Positions 9,212-17,590 of a stretch of DNA of 64,000 nt are shown in pieces (positions within the stretch are counted from its first letter, which is position 1; each line of letters opens with the position of its first letter). The notes below the pieces were generated by a model. That model saw nothing but the letters and a program-made list of their open reading frames with translations, was not told the DNA's origin and made no database searches. The stretch is from Aldehydirespirator sp965204415 (GTDB lineage Bacteria > Actinomycetota > Acidimicrobiia > Acidimicrobiales > Aldehydirespiratoraceae): positions 1-64,000 of the forward strand of contig CBDBEL010000001.1 of NCBI GenBank assembly GCA_965204415.1. Reading direction: 5' to 3'. The position numbers were made by a program, and so were the translations under genes.

Positions 9212-10204
9212 ATGGTGACTACGGCCTGGGCGCGGGCGCCGACGATCGAGGACGCCCGCCGGGCCGCGGCTGCGCTGGTGGACGCCGGAGTGGGCGAGGT
9301 GTGGCTCTACGGGTCGGTGGCGCGCGGCGAGTCCCGACACAGCAGCGACATCGACCTCGTGGCGGTCCTCGACGACCTGGACTACCGGCGTCGGTTCAGC
9401 GTGACGCACGAACTGCAGGAGGCAGCCCGACGGGCGTGCGGGCGGAACGTCGAGGTTCTCGTGACGGACCAGCCCGAGTGGCGGATCCAACGGGTTCAAG
9501 TCCCCGCATCCTTCGCATCTGCTATTTCAGATGATCTCATGCTGTTAGCATCCAGTCCCTCAGCCCGAACGGGCGTGGACTGGGGCAAGGAGCAGGTGAT
9601 GGCCACATCCGACGGGGAACTGTCGGTCGAACGGCTCGATGCCGTCCTGCTCAATCTGGACAAGATCGGCCCCAACGTCGAGCCCGGCTGGGCCGAGCGG
9701 GATCTGATCGACTCGGACGACCGCGTCGAGCGTGCCCGAGTGCGCGGCGCCCGGCTGATCGCGGTGTGCGAGGCGGCGCATTTGGCGATCGAGAACGCGG
9801 CCAAGACGCTGGCGGCCATCTCGGGGGTCGAGGCCAAGACCCTCTGGTCCCACGACGTGGCCAAGATCGTCGGGTCGCTCGACGACCGCGACACCGACGC
9901 CGTCGAGGCGATGCTGGCCGCGGCGCCGGAGCTTGTGAAGTCACCCGACTACATAACGATGTGGCGCACCCGCGGCGCCTACGGCGGTCCCAGCGAGGGC
10001 ATGACAGCCCAGGAGGTCGCCACTCCCGCCTTCACGACCGCGCTGGCGACGATCGCCTGCGACGTGGCCGTCTACGCGGCCGAGACCCTGGCCCGCCTCG
10101 GTCGCGGCCCGCATGTCACCGAACCGCTACGCAGGCGGGCGGCCGCAACCCGGAAGCGACTCGCCGACTTCGACATCGCCACGGGCGAGCCCGCAAGCGG
10201 CTGA
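9212..10204 (+). CDS. Fused MNT nucleotidyltransferase - HEPN-like protein
   Basis: 330 residues from the ATG at 9212, preceded by TTGGAGGGC. Residues ~10-120 form a minimal nucleotidyltransferase with the GS-x10-DxD signature (GSVARGE at 34-40, DIDLV at 46-50). After a linker, residues ~185-315 form a helical domain (RGARLIAVCEAAHLAIENAA) like HEPN proteins. In two-gene MNT-HEPN toxin-antitoxin systems the MNT partner AMPylates and silences the HEPN RNase. Here both are one chain, and I see no Rx4-6H catalytic motif in the HEPN part (the expected place reads RTRGAYGG). It may be a non-toxic regulator or a self-neutralised remnant. Confidence 0.7.
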   Translation: MVTTAWARAPTIEDARRAAAALVDAGVGEVWLYGSVARGESRHSSDIDLVAVLDDLDYRRRFSVTHELQEAARRACGRNVEVLVTDQPEWRIQRVQVPASFASAISDDLMLLASSPSARTGVDWGKEQVMATSDGELSVERLDAVLLNLDKIGPNVEPGWAERDLIDSDDRVERARVRGARLIAVCEAAHLAIENAAKTLAAISGVEAKTLWSHDVAKIVGSLDDRDTDAVEAMLAAAPELVKSPDYITMWRTRGAYGGPSEGMTAQEVATPAFTTALATIACDVAVYAAETLARLGRGPHVTEPLRRRAAATRKRLADFDIATGEPASG

Positions 10205-10336
10205 GGGCGCCGCCGGCCGCGACCAGCGGCGCGACCACCGCCGGCACCGCCAGGCTGCAACAAATCGGTGGTGTGGGGCGTCGATGCTTGCAGATGGGAT
10301 GCCGCCCGTGCTGATCCGAGCCAGCCGTGAGAGAAG

Positions 10337-11896
10337 TCAGCGGTTGTTGTCGAGGCAATAGGCGGCCCATTGATCCGGTGTGATTCTCGATGTGTGGTCT
10401 CTGATGGCGCTGTCAAACCATTCGGGGGGTTCCTCGCGTCCCCTGGGCAGGGGGCCCGTCAGATCGTTGCCCTCGAGTGACAGGATCCAGACGTCGGTCA
10501 GGTCCCCGAGGCTGTCCGGTACCGGACCCGACAGCTGGTTGCCCTCCAATGACAGGATCCAGAGGTTGGTCAGGTCCCCGAGGCTGTCCGGTATCGGACC
10601 CGACAGTTGGTTGTCGTTCAGGTGCAGAATCGCGAGGTCCGCGAGTCCGCCGATCTCAGCGGGAATCGGGCCCGACAGCTGATTGTCGCTCAGGTTCAAG
10701 TTAGCGAGCTTGGTCGCACGGGTGAGTTCGGGGGGTACCGGCCCCGACAGCTGGTTTCCCGAGAGGTGCAGGCCGGTAAGGCGGGGAAGGTCGCCCAACT
10801 CTGCGGGGATGGGACCCGACAGATCGTTGTGGTGGAGGTACAGGTCGCCGAGGCCCTGCAGGGCGGCGAGTTGTGGCGGTATCGGCCCAGACAGGTTGTT
10901 GCAGTTGAGGTTCAGGAGAGAGAGGGCGCGGAGTTCCCCGAGTTCTGCCGGTATCGGGCCCGACAGGCTGTTGTAGCCGAGCCACAGATCGCGAAGCGAC
11001 CTGAGGTTGCCCAGTTCTGGGGGTATCGGCCCCGACAGGCGGTTCACAGCCACGTCGAGTGTTCCCAATTGCGCGAGCTTGCCGAACTCGGGCGGTATCG
11101 GTCCCGACAACTGGTTGCTGTTGAGGTGCAGACGGTAGAGGTTGGTGAGGTTTCCCAATTCTGGAGGTATGGGCCCCGACAGTCGGCCGCTGAGACTGAG
11201 CAAATGGAGGTTGGTGAGGTTGCCGAGTTCGGGCGGTATCGGTCCCGACAACTCGTCGCCGGCGAGGCCGAGCTCAGTGAGGTTGGTGAGGTTGCCCAAT
11301 TCCGGGGGTATCGGTCCTGTCAGCGTGCTTGGACACGCATACAGGCCGTCTGCGCTGATGGCACCGCTGCTGTATTGTTCGCGGCTGCCGCTGACCAGGC
11401 TAAGGTCCTCAAGGTTCTGGAGATCGGCGAGTTCGGGCGGTATCGAACCCGACACACACAAGACCTCCAGCTGCCTGAGGCCGGTTAGAGTCAGGAGGTC
11501 GGGCCAGGAGCCCGGAGAGATGCCGTGCACGGTGAGGCGGGTGACGCGACCGCCGGTGACGCCGACTCCGTACCAGCCATGCAGCGGGTTCTCATGGCCC
11601 CACCATGCGAGGGCCGGCCCGAGGGTTGGATGGTTTGCAACAGCCTCTCGTCCGACAACGGCGTCCAGGCCTTCGTTGGTGTGTATGGCCCAAAGCGCCT
11701 CGCAGTCTGCGACCAGCGCCTCCATTGACTGGTTGACCACCGCCCATGACGTACACGGAGAGCCGGACTGGTCGCGACCGGAGGCGCAGGAGCAGGCCGC
11801 GGCCACCAGCGCAACCGCGACGACGCTGATTCCCAGATGGCGGAGCGGGCCCGTTCCGGCCAGGCACCTGCTCGGCCCATTGCGGAATCGGCTCAT
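10337..11896 (-). CDS. LRR lipoprotein with a single cap module
   Basis: 519 residues from the ATG at 11896; a GTG three codons earlier is an alternative. The signal peptide ends in AAAC (lipobox). One cap domain (ALVADCEALW, later NPLHGWYGVGV and GGRVT) precedes about a dozen GPIP-type LRRs (GPIPPELGNLTNL repeated). It lacks the long Pro/Thr spacer of the other two LRR proteins. Downstream of and co-oriented with the RCC1-repeat gene (150-bp gap), so the two may be co-transcribed. Likely a cell-surface binding protein; target unknown. Confidence 0.8.
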   Translation of the reverse strand: MSRFRNGPSRCLAGTGPLRHLGISVVAVALVAAACSCASGRDQSGSPCTSWAVVNQSMEALVADCEALWAIHTNEGLDAVVGREAVANHPTLGPALAWWGHENPLHGWYGVGVTGGRVTRLTVHGISPGSWPDLLTLTGLRQLEVLCVSGSIPPELADLQNLEDLSLVSGSREQYSSGAISADGLYACPSTLTGPIPPELGNLTNLTELGLAGDELSGPIPPELGNLTNLHLLSLSGRLSGPIPPELGNLTNLYRLHLNSNQLSGPIPPEFGKLAQLGTLDVAVNRLSGPIPPELGNLRSLRDLWLGYNSLSGPIPAELGELRALSLLNLNCNNLSGPIPPQLAALQGLGDLYLHHNDLSGPIPAELGDLPRLTGLHLSGNQLSGPVPPELTRATKLANLNLSDNQLSGPIPAEIGGLADLAILHLNDNQLSGPIPDSLGDLTNLWILSLEGNQLSGPVPDSLGDLTDVWILSLEGNDLTGPLPRGREEPPEWFDSAIRDHTSRITPDQWAAYCLDNNR

Positions 11897-12056
11897 GATG
11901 CGCACCCATTCGCTCGGGCCCGTACGTCTCGGCGGGAGCAGCTTCGGGCGCTTCGCGAGTTCGGAGGGGCTGGGACCGCCGCGACCCGCATTGCCATTCG
12001 CTCACTCGCCCGGCAGATCCTGGATCTCGACGAAGAGACCGCCGGCCCGGACGCGC

Positions 12057-14003
12057 TCATCGAGATCCCGTCCAGCGAACCCCGGGGGGCGCTGGCACCG
12101 GACCCCAGCAGACGATCGTGTCGTCGGACGCGATCGCGCAGCTGTGGAACGTCCCGGCGGTGACGGCCTTGAAGGTGCCCTCCGGAGCGTCGGCCGGCCC
12201 GGACGCGGCGCCTCCCCAGCAAGCGATGGTGTCGTCGGATGCGATCGCGCAGTTGTGGGTTCCGCCGGCGGCAAGGGCCTTGAAGGCGCCCTCCGGAACG
12301 CTGGTCTCCCAGCATGCGCTGGTTGTGTGTGACGACACGCCGCAGTCGTAGAGCCAGAGCAGGCTATTTGCGTCGAAGTAGTACGCGATGGCGGGACGGA
12401 AGCCGCCGTTGCCCCAGCAGACGATGCTGGCGTCTGCGGCTATCGCACAGCTGTGGAAGACCCCGGCAGAGACGGCCTGGAACACACCCCGGGGAGCGTC
12501 CCCCTCACCCATCATGTCGGCGCCCCAGCAGACGACACTGATGTCTGAGTTCCAGGCTTCGACGATGCCGCGGTCAACTAGGGCGCAGTTGTGCGAGAAG
12601 CCCGCCGATACGGCCTCGAAGCCGCCGCCCTCCGGGACGTCGAAGCCTGGAATCCAGACGCCCCCGTAGCGGTCGCCCCAGCAGTCGATGCGGCCGACGG
12701 TGGCCAGCGCGCAGCTGTGGAACTGGCCGGCGACGACAGTCTCGAACACACCCCCGGGAGGATCCAGCTGCCCAAGGGCGTTGTCGCCCCAGCAGACGGC
12801 CCGACCGCCGGCCTGCACCGCACAGCTGTGGAAACCGCCGGCGGAGACGGTCTCGAACACACCGCCGGGAGCATCGGTCTGCCCGAAGGAGTTGTCGCCC
12901 CAACAAACAACCCGACCGCCGGACTTCACCGTGGCCTCCACCGCGCAGCTGTGGGACTCGCCCGCCGCGACCTTCGTGTGGGTGCCCGGCGGGGCGGCGA
13001 CCAGGCCGCCGATGTCCCAACCCCAGCAGTCGATGCTGCCGTCGGCCGCCAGCGCGCAGCTGTGGTACTGGCCGGCGACGACAGTCTCGAACACGCCCTC
13101 AGGAGCATCCGCCTGCCCGAAGAGGTGGTCGCCCCAACAAGCAACCCCACCACCGGCCTCTATCGCACAGCCGTGGTACCCGCCGACAGAGACAGTCTCG
13201 AACACGCCCTCAGGAGCATCCACCTGCCCATAGGAATCCGTCTGCTCGTAGTAGTTGTTTCCCCAGCATGTGATGGCGCCATCGACGGCGATCGCGCAGT
13301 TGTAGTCCGAACCGGCGGAGAGGGCCTTGAACCTTCCCGCCGGAATATCGGAATCTGCGGCATCGAAATGCTCGGAGATCGGACGGTAGCCGCTGCCCCA
13401 GCAGATGATGCTGCCGTCGGCCGCGATCGCGCAACTGTGGGAACCGCCGGCAGAGACCGCCTTGAACACGCCCCCAGGAGCATCCGCCTGCCCGTTGTAA
13501 TTGTCGCCCCAACAGGCAACCCCACCGCCGGCCTGCACCGCACAACTGTGGAAACCGCCGGCAGAGACAGCCTCGAACACGCCCCCAGGAGCATCGGTCT
13601 GCCCAAGGGCGTTGTCGCCCCAACAGGCAACCCTGCCGCCGGCCTGCACCGCACAACTGTGGAAACCGCCGGCAGAGACAGCCTCGAACGCGCCCTCAGG
13701 AGCATCGGTCTGCCCGAAGGAGTTGTCGCCCCAACAGGCAACCCCACCGCCGGCCTGCACCGCACAACTGTGGTACCCGCCGGCAGAGACAGCCTCATAA
13801 GTGATGGCCTCTGTGCTGTCTGATGAAATGATGACCAACGCGGCGATGCTGACGATGGCAGCCGCGCCGGCCGCCGCGGCCAGAGCCGGCAGCCACCAGC
13901 GCCCGTGTCGCTCCGGCGGCTGCCGATCGGGCCCCGAGACCGCGACCGTGTCGTCAGCAACGTTCCCGCCTGATGGTCCGGGATTCGTTGAGTGCGCACC
14001 CAT
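12057..14003 (-). CDS. Membrane-anchored RCC1-repeat protein
   Basis: 648 residues from the ATG at 14003 (a GTG sits two codons upstream). A short cytoplasmic N-terminus leads to one transmembrane segment (PALAAAAGAAAIVSIAALVI) and then repeats of about 37-50 residues with the core HSCAVQAGG.V.CWGDN..GQ.DAPEG.F..VSAGG, which is the RCC1 beta-propeller blade. About a dozen blades are visible, several almost identical in DNA. Cysteines recur as pairs (SCA...CWG), probably disulfide-linked outside the cell. Bacterial RCC1 proteins of this layout are presumed extracellular binding proteins; no GTPase-exchange role is implied. Confidence 0.8.
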   Translation of the reverse strand: MGAHSTNPGPSGGNVADDTVAVSGPDRQPPERHGRWWLPALAAAAGAAAIVSIAALVIISSDSTEAITYEAVSAGGYHSCAVQAGGGVACWGDNSFGQTDAPEGAFEAVSAGGFHSCAVQAGGRVACWGDNALGQTDAPGGVFEAVSAGGFHSCAVQAGGGVACWGDNYNGQADAPGGVFKAVSAGGSHSCAIAADGSIICWGSGYRPISEHFDAADSDIPAGRFKALSAGSDYNCAIAVDGAITCWGNNYYEQTDSYGQVDAPEGVFETVSVGGYHGCAIEAGGGVACWGDHLFGQADAPEGVFETVVAGQYHSCALAADGSIDCWGWDIGGLVAAPPGTHTKVAAGESHSCAVEATVKSGGRVVCWGDNSFGQTDAPGGVFETVSAGGFHSCAVQAGGRAVCWGDNALGQLDPPGGVFETVVAGQFHSCALATVGRIDCWGDRYGGVWIPGFDVPEGGGFEAVSAGFSHNCALVDRGIVEAWNSDISVVCWGADMMGEGDAPRGVFQAVSAGVFHSCAIAADASIVCWGNGGFRPAIAYYFDANSLLWLYDCGVSSHTTSACWETSVPEGAFKALAAGGTHNCAIASDDTIACWGGAASGPADAPEGTFKAVTAGTFHSCAIASDDTIVCWGPVPAPPGVRWTGSR

Positions 14004-14009
14004 CCGCAC

Positions 14010-14238
14010 TCACTGTCGGCCTGAGGCCAGACAACTCGACGACGCGAAACACCGGGCAGACTCCACACCCACACCCCCTTTCTGCCGCTACACCCACCCA
14101 ACGCTAACCCCAAACCATCAGTCACATCGTCGCCGCAGCATGGACGAACCTTCTTCGTCAACAAGTGCTCGTCGGCGCTGCGACGCCGTGCCGTGGCGAA
14201 CCGCTTTGCGGCCGAGCCATCTTCTCCACCGGAAGTCG
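14010..14238. other. Intergenic, no gene seen
   Basis: About 230 bp between the RCC1 gene start and the antitoxin-like stop. No convincing reading frame, hairpin or repeat. It should hold the RCC1 gene promoter. Confidence 0.4.
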
Positions 14239-14526
14239 TTACGACGCTCGCGCTGCCTCGGCCGGCGCCTCTTCGAGTCCGTACGGCTCGACCCGGAGCA
14301 CTCGCAGGCCTGGTACCGATTCGATGGCGGCGCGTGCGGAGGCGACCGCCTCCTCGAACGTTGGGGCGATCCGCACGAAGTCGAGGAAGTCCCCGTCCGG
14401 ATTGGTGCCCACCAGCGCGTCATCGCAGCCAGCTTCGAAGAGCGCGTCGAAGACATCGTCATCCATCACACTGACACCTGTCGTGCGAACGACGAAGACG
14501 TGCTTCGGGTGCGAGAACGACGTCAC
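14239..14526 (-). CDS. Small acidic protein, putative antitoxin of a HicA-like pair
   Basis: 95 residues from the GTG at 14526, which overlaps the stop of the upstream toxin-like gene as GTGA and is preceded by GGAGGA, so translation is coupled. It opens TSFSHPKHVFVVRTTGVSV and contains FDALFEAGCDDALVGTN and DFVRIAPTFEEAVASARAAI. No DNA-binding fold is obvious. The position directly after a HicA-like gene, the size and the acidity suggest an antitoxin. A remnant of a second copy lies at 2848-2912. Confidence 0.6.
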   Translation of the reverse strand: MTSFSHPKHVFVVRTTGVSVMDDDVFDALFEAGCDDALVGTNPDGDFLDFVRIAPTFEEAVASARAAIESVPGLRVLRVEPYGLEEAPAEAARAS

Positions 14527-14774
14527 GACTCCTCCTTCCTCACCGGAGTACAACTGCAGTTGGCCACATTGCGACGAATCGTGTCCGCCAAGTCCTCCGG
14601 CGTACGCGGAGTGCCCGACAACCATACTCGGCAGGTGCCGCCCGGACACACAGCCGTGCCCCAGGCATGACTAGAGCGACCCTTGGACCTCACGACGGAC
14701 CATCCGGCGGCGCGGGCCCGCCTGAGCGCCTTGCGCACCTCCTTCTTCGGATGCTCGGCGAGACCTGTCATCAT
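14523..14774 (-). CDS. HicA-like putative toxin
   Basis: 83 residues. The segment KKEVRKALRRARAAGWSVVR followed by SKGRSSHAWG resembles the HicA dsRNA-binding fold (helix, glycine turn, strand, basic-His loop), with CRVWLSGTPRTPEDLADTIRR after it. HicA proteins are mRNA interferases; here the usual GG/SH catalytic region is reduced to SSHAWG. Two adjacent ATG codons (14774 and 14771) are possible starts. Upstream AT-rich DNA holds a palindrome (14782-14791) that overlaps a TATGAT -10-like box, suggesting autoregulation and a very short leader. Confidence 0.6.
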   Translation of the reverse strand: MMTGLAEHPKKEVRKALRRARAAGWSVVRSKGRSSHAWGTAVCPGGTCRVWLSGTPRTPEDLADTIRRNVANCSCTPVRKEES

Positions 14775-14781
14775 CCCAGCC

Positions 14782-14791
14782 TATGATCATA
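14782..14791. promoter_or_regulatory. Palindromic operator/-10 in the toxin-antitoxin promoter
   Basis: TATGATCATA is a perfect 10-bp palindrome in an unusually AT-rich 50 bp (14780-14830) between the divergent toxin-antitoxin operon and aconitase. On the minus strand TATGAT can serve as a -10 box just 7-8 nt before the toxin ATG. Confidence 0.45.
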
Positions 14792-14875
14792 AATATTGGA
14801 ACTGACTTATATATCATATTAATAGGTAGGACATCTGACCGACCGGCTGGAGACTGGCGCTTCTAGGCTGGCCAC

Positions 14876-17166
14876 ATGGCTGTGTTTGCTAGTACTCCGG
14901 TGGAGTTGATCGAGGGCGTTTACGCCACGCTGGACGAGCGGGTGGGGCGGGCCCGGCAGAGCTTCGGGCGGCCGTTGACGCTGGCCGAGAAGATCCTGGT
15001 CAACCATCTCGACCCTTCCGAGACTGGGGTGCCGGAGCGGGGCGTGAGCTATGTGGACCTGCGGCCGGACCGGGTGGCCATGCAGGACGCCACCGCCCAG
15101 ATGGCGTGGCTGCAGTTCATGACCGCGGGGCTCGACGAGGTGCAGGTGCCCACCACCACCCACTGCGACCACCTGATCACCGCCCGCACCGACGCCAGGC
15201 GCGACCTGCTGGCCGCCCTGTCGGGCAACGACGAGGTCTACGAGTTCCTCCACAGTGTGTGCGCCCGCTACGGCGCCGGATTCTGGAAGCCCGGCTCGGG
15301 CATCATCCACCAGGTCGTGCTGGAGAACTACGCCTTCTGCGGCGGGATGATGATCGGCACCGACAGCCACACCCCCAACGCGGGCGGGCTGGCCATGGTG
15401 GCGGTGGGCGTGGGCGGCGCCGACGCGGTGGACGTGATGACCGGATTCCCGTGGAACGTGCGCTGGCCCGAGTTCATCGGCGTGCACCTCACCGGCGAGC
15501 TCAGCGGCTGGTCGGCCCCCAAGGACGTGATCCTCAAGGTGGCCGACATCCTCACCGTGGCCGGAGGCACCGGCGCCATCGTCGAGTACTTCGGCCCGGG
15601 AGCCCGCTCGCTGAGCGCCACCGGCAAGGCCACCATCTGCAACATGGGCGCAGAGATCGGCGCGACCACCTCGATCTTCGACTACGACGAGTCGATGGGC
15701 CGCTACCTGCGGGCCACCGGCCGCTCCGACGCCGCCGACCTGGCCGACTCGGTGGCCCATCACCTCTGCGGCGACCCCGAGGCCGAGGCCGACCCCGAGC
15801 GCTTCTACGACCGGGTGGTGGAGATCGACCTCGACACCCTGGGACCCCACATCAACGGCCCCCACACCCCGGACCTGGCCCGGGAGGTCGCCGACCTCGG
15901 CGACGAGGCCCGCGACCGGGGCTGGCCGCTGGAGATCAGCGCGGCGCTCATCGGGAGCTGCACCAACTCGTCCTACGAGGACATCACCCGGGCCGCATCG
16001 ATAGCCCGCGACGCGGCGGCCAAGGGCCTGCGGGCCCGCACCCGGCTGCTGGTGACCCCCGGCTCCGAGCAGATCCGCTCCACCATCGTGCGCGACGGCC
16101 TGATGGACGACTTCGAGGCCCTGGGCGCCACCGTGCTGGCCAACGCCTGCGGTCCCTGCATCGGCCAGTGGGACCGCTCCGGCGAGGAGGGCCACACCCC
16201 GGGCGAGCCCAACGTGATCGTCACCTCCTACAACCGCAACTTCCCCAAGCGCAACGACGGCGACGCAGCCACGCTCTCGTTCGTCACGTCGCCCGAGACC
16301 GTGATCGCGCTGGCGCTGGCCGGCACCGTCGACTTCGACCCGGTCAGCGGCACGCTCACCGCCGACGACGGCGAGACGGTCATCGCTGGCGGAGCCAGCG
16401 GGCATCGAGCTGCCCCCCGACGGCTTCGATCCCGGTGAGGACACCTTCGTGGCCCCGCCCGCCGACGGCTCCGGCACCGAGGTGCGGGTGTCGCCCCACT
16501 CCGAGCGCCTTGCAGCTGCTCGAGCCGTTCGCCCCCTGGGACGGCCGCGACTACGAGGACCTGCCCGTCATCGCCAAGGCCAAGGGCAAGTGCACCACCG
16601 ACCACATCTCCGCGGCGGGCCCGTGGCTGCGCTACCGGGGACACCTGGAGAACATCTCGGGCAACCTCTACCTCGGGGTGGTGAACGGCTTCGACGGATA
16701 CGAGGTCGGCCACGGCCGCAACCAGATCACCGGCGAGGTGCAGTCCCTTCCCGACATCGCCCGCGAGTACCACGAGGCCGGGCTGCGCTGGGTGTTCATC
16801 GGCGACTCCAACACCGGCGAGGGCTCCAGCCGCGAGCACGCAGCCATGGAGCCCCGCTTCCGGGGCTGCGTGCTGGCGCTGGCCCGCAGCTTCGCCCGCA
16901 TCCACGAGACCAACCTCAAGAAGCAGGGCGTGCTGGCGCTGACGTTCGCCGATCCCGCCGACTACGACCGCATCGGCGAGGACGACCGCCTCGCAGTACG
17001 GGGGTTGGCGGACCTCGCGCCAGGGCGGCCGGTGACTGTCGAGGTCACGCCTCCCGATGGCGGGGTCTGGTCATTCGAGGGTCTGCACACCCTCAGCGAC
17101 GAGCAGATCGAGTGGTTCCGGGCCGGAAGCGCGCTGAACATCATCCGCCAACGCGCCCACGCCTAG
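14876..17166 (+). CDS. acnA: Aconitate hydratase, interrupted by two single-base insertions
   Basis: Converts citrate to isocitrate through a [4Fe-4S] cluster in the TCA cycle. The N-terminal part (14876-~16384) contains the substrate and cluster motifs GTDSHTPNAGG, IGSCTNSSYED and NACGPCIGQW; the C-terminal swivel domain (CTTDHISAAGPW, GDSNTGEGSSREHAA) reads in another frame to 17166. Between them the frame must change twice: an extra base at about 16385 and another at about 16510-16511 (expected CGC CTG CAG reads CGCCTTGCAG). The spliced protein would be about 763 residues, normal for the mitochondrial-type family. As read, translation stops at 16438. For a gene this central, sequencing error is as likely as real inactivation. 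Confidence 0.85.
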
Positions 17167-17287
17167 CGCTGCGTCTACGAAACGACTCGGGCGGCGTAGC
17201 AGGTCGGAGCCCACCTCTGCGGCTGATCCAGGTGCCCCGACCGAATCCGCGACACGCCGCCAGCCCGCGTCCAGAAGCACCCCCACA

Positions 17288-17415
17288 AGACAGAAGCGGC
17301 TGATCTGGGGGGTGATCAGCCGCTTCATTTGATACTCGGGCCGACTATGGGGGGTCACGACCCGAGCCTGATCGGTTCGACTGGTGAGGAGGGGGACACC
17401 CGCCGAACCTGATTG
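17288..17415 (-). ncRNA. 6C-type actinobacterial small RNA
   Basis: On the minus strand three stem-loops follow one another, with C-runs in their loops: five C near 17391-17395, six C at 17349-17354 and six C at 17307-17312. The last hairpin has a perfect 13-bp stem (17293-17305 with 17314-17326) and the middle one a 6-bp GC stem (17335-17340 with 17361-17366). This is the hallmark of 6C RNA (Rfam RF01066), in which two loops each carry at least six C and are thought to pair with G-rich ribosome-binding sites. A TATATT/TAGTAT box near 17417-17428 could be its -10. It converges on the aconitase 3' end, and its final hairpin may also serve as that gene's terminator. Confidence 0.7.
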
Positions 17416-17590
17416 ATACTACCAATATAGCAGCATCAGCGCTAGATTACACATCACTTCGAGGCTTTGAATCGACACTCTGTATCGTTTCTTGTGTTGG
17501 ACTTTCGGCAACAGCCTCACATCCTCTTGGTGGAGGCCCTGACTCCCCAACCGCCCGCGAAACGGTCCTCGCACCTACCATGACCCGGTG

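Noticed and set aside
12591..13823. 410-codon plus-strand frame opposite the RCC1 gene
   Set aside because: Antisense of the RCC1 repeats; the minus-strand frame has a TM anchor and clear blade motifs.
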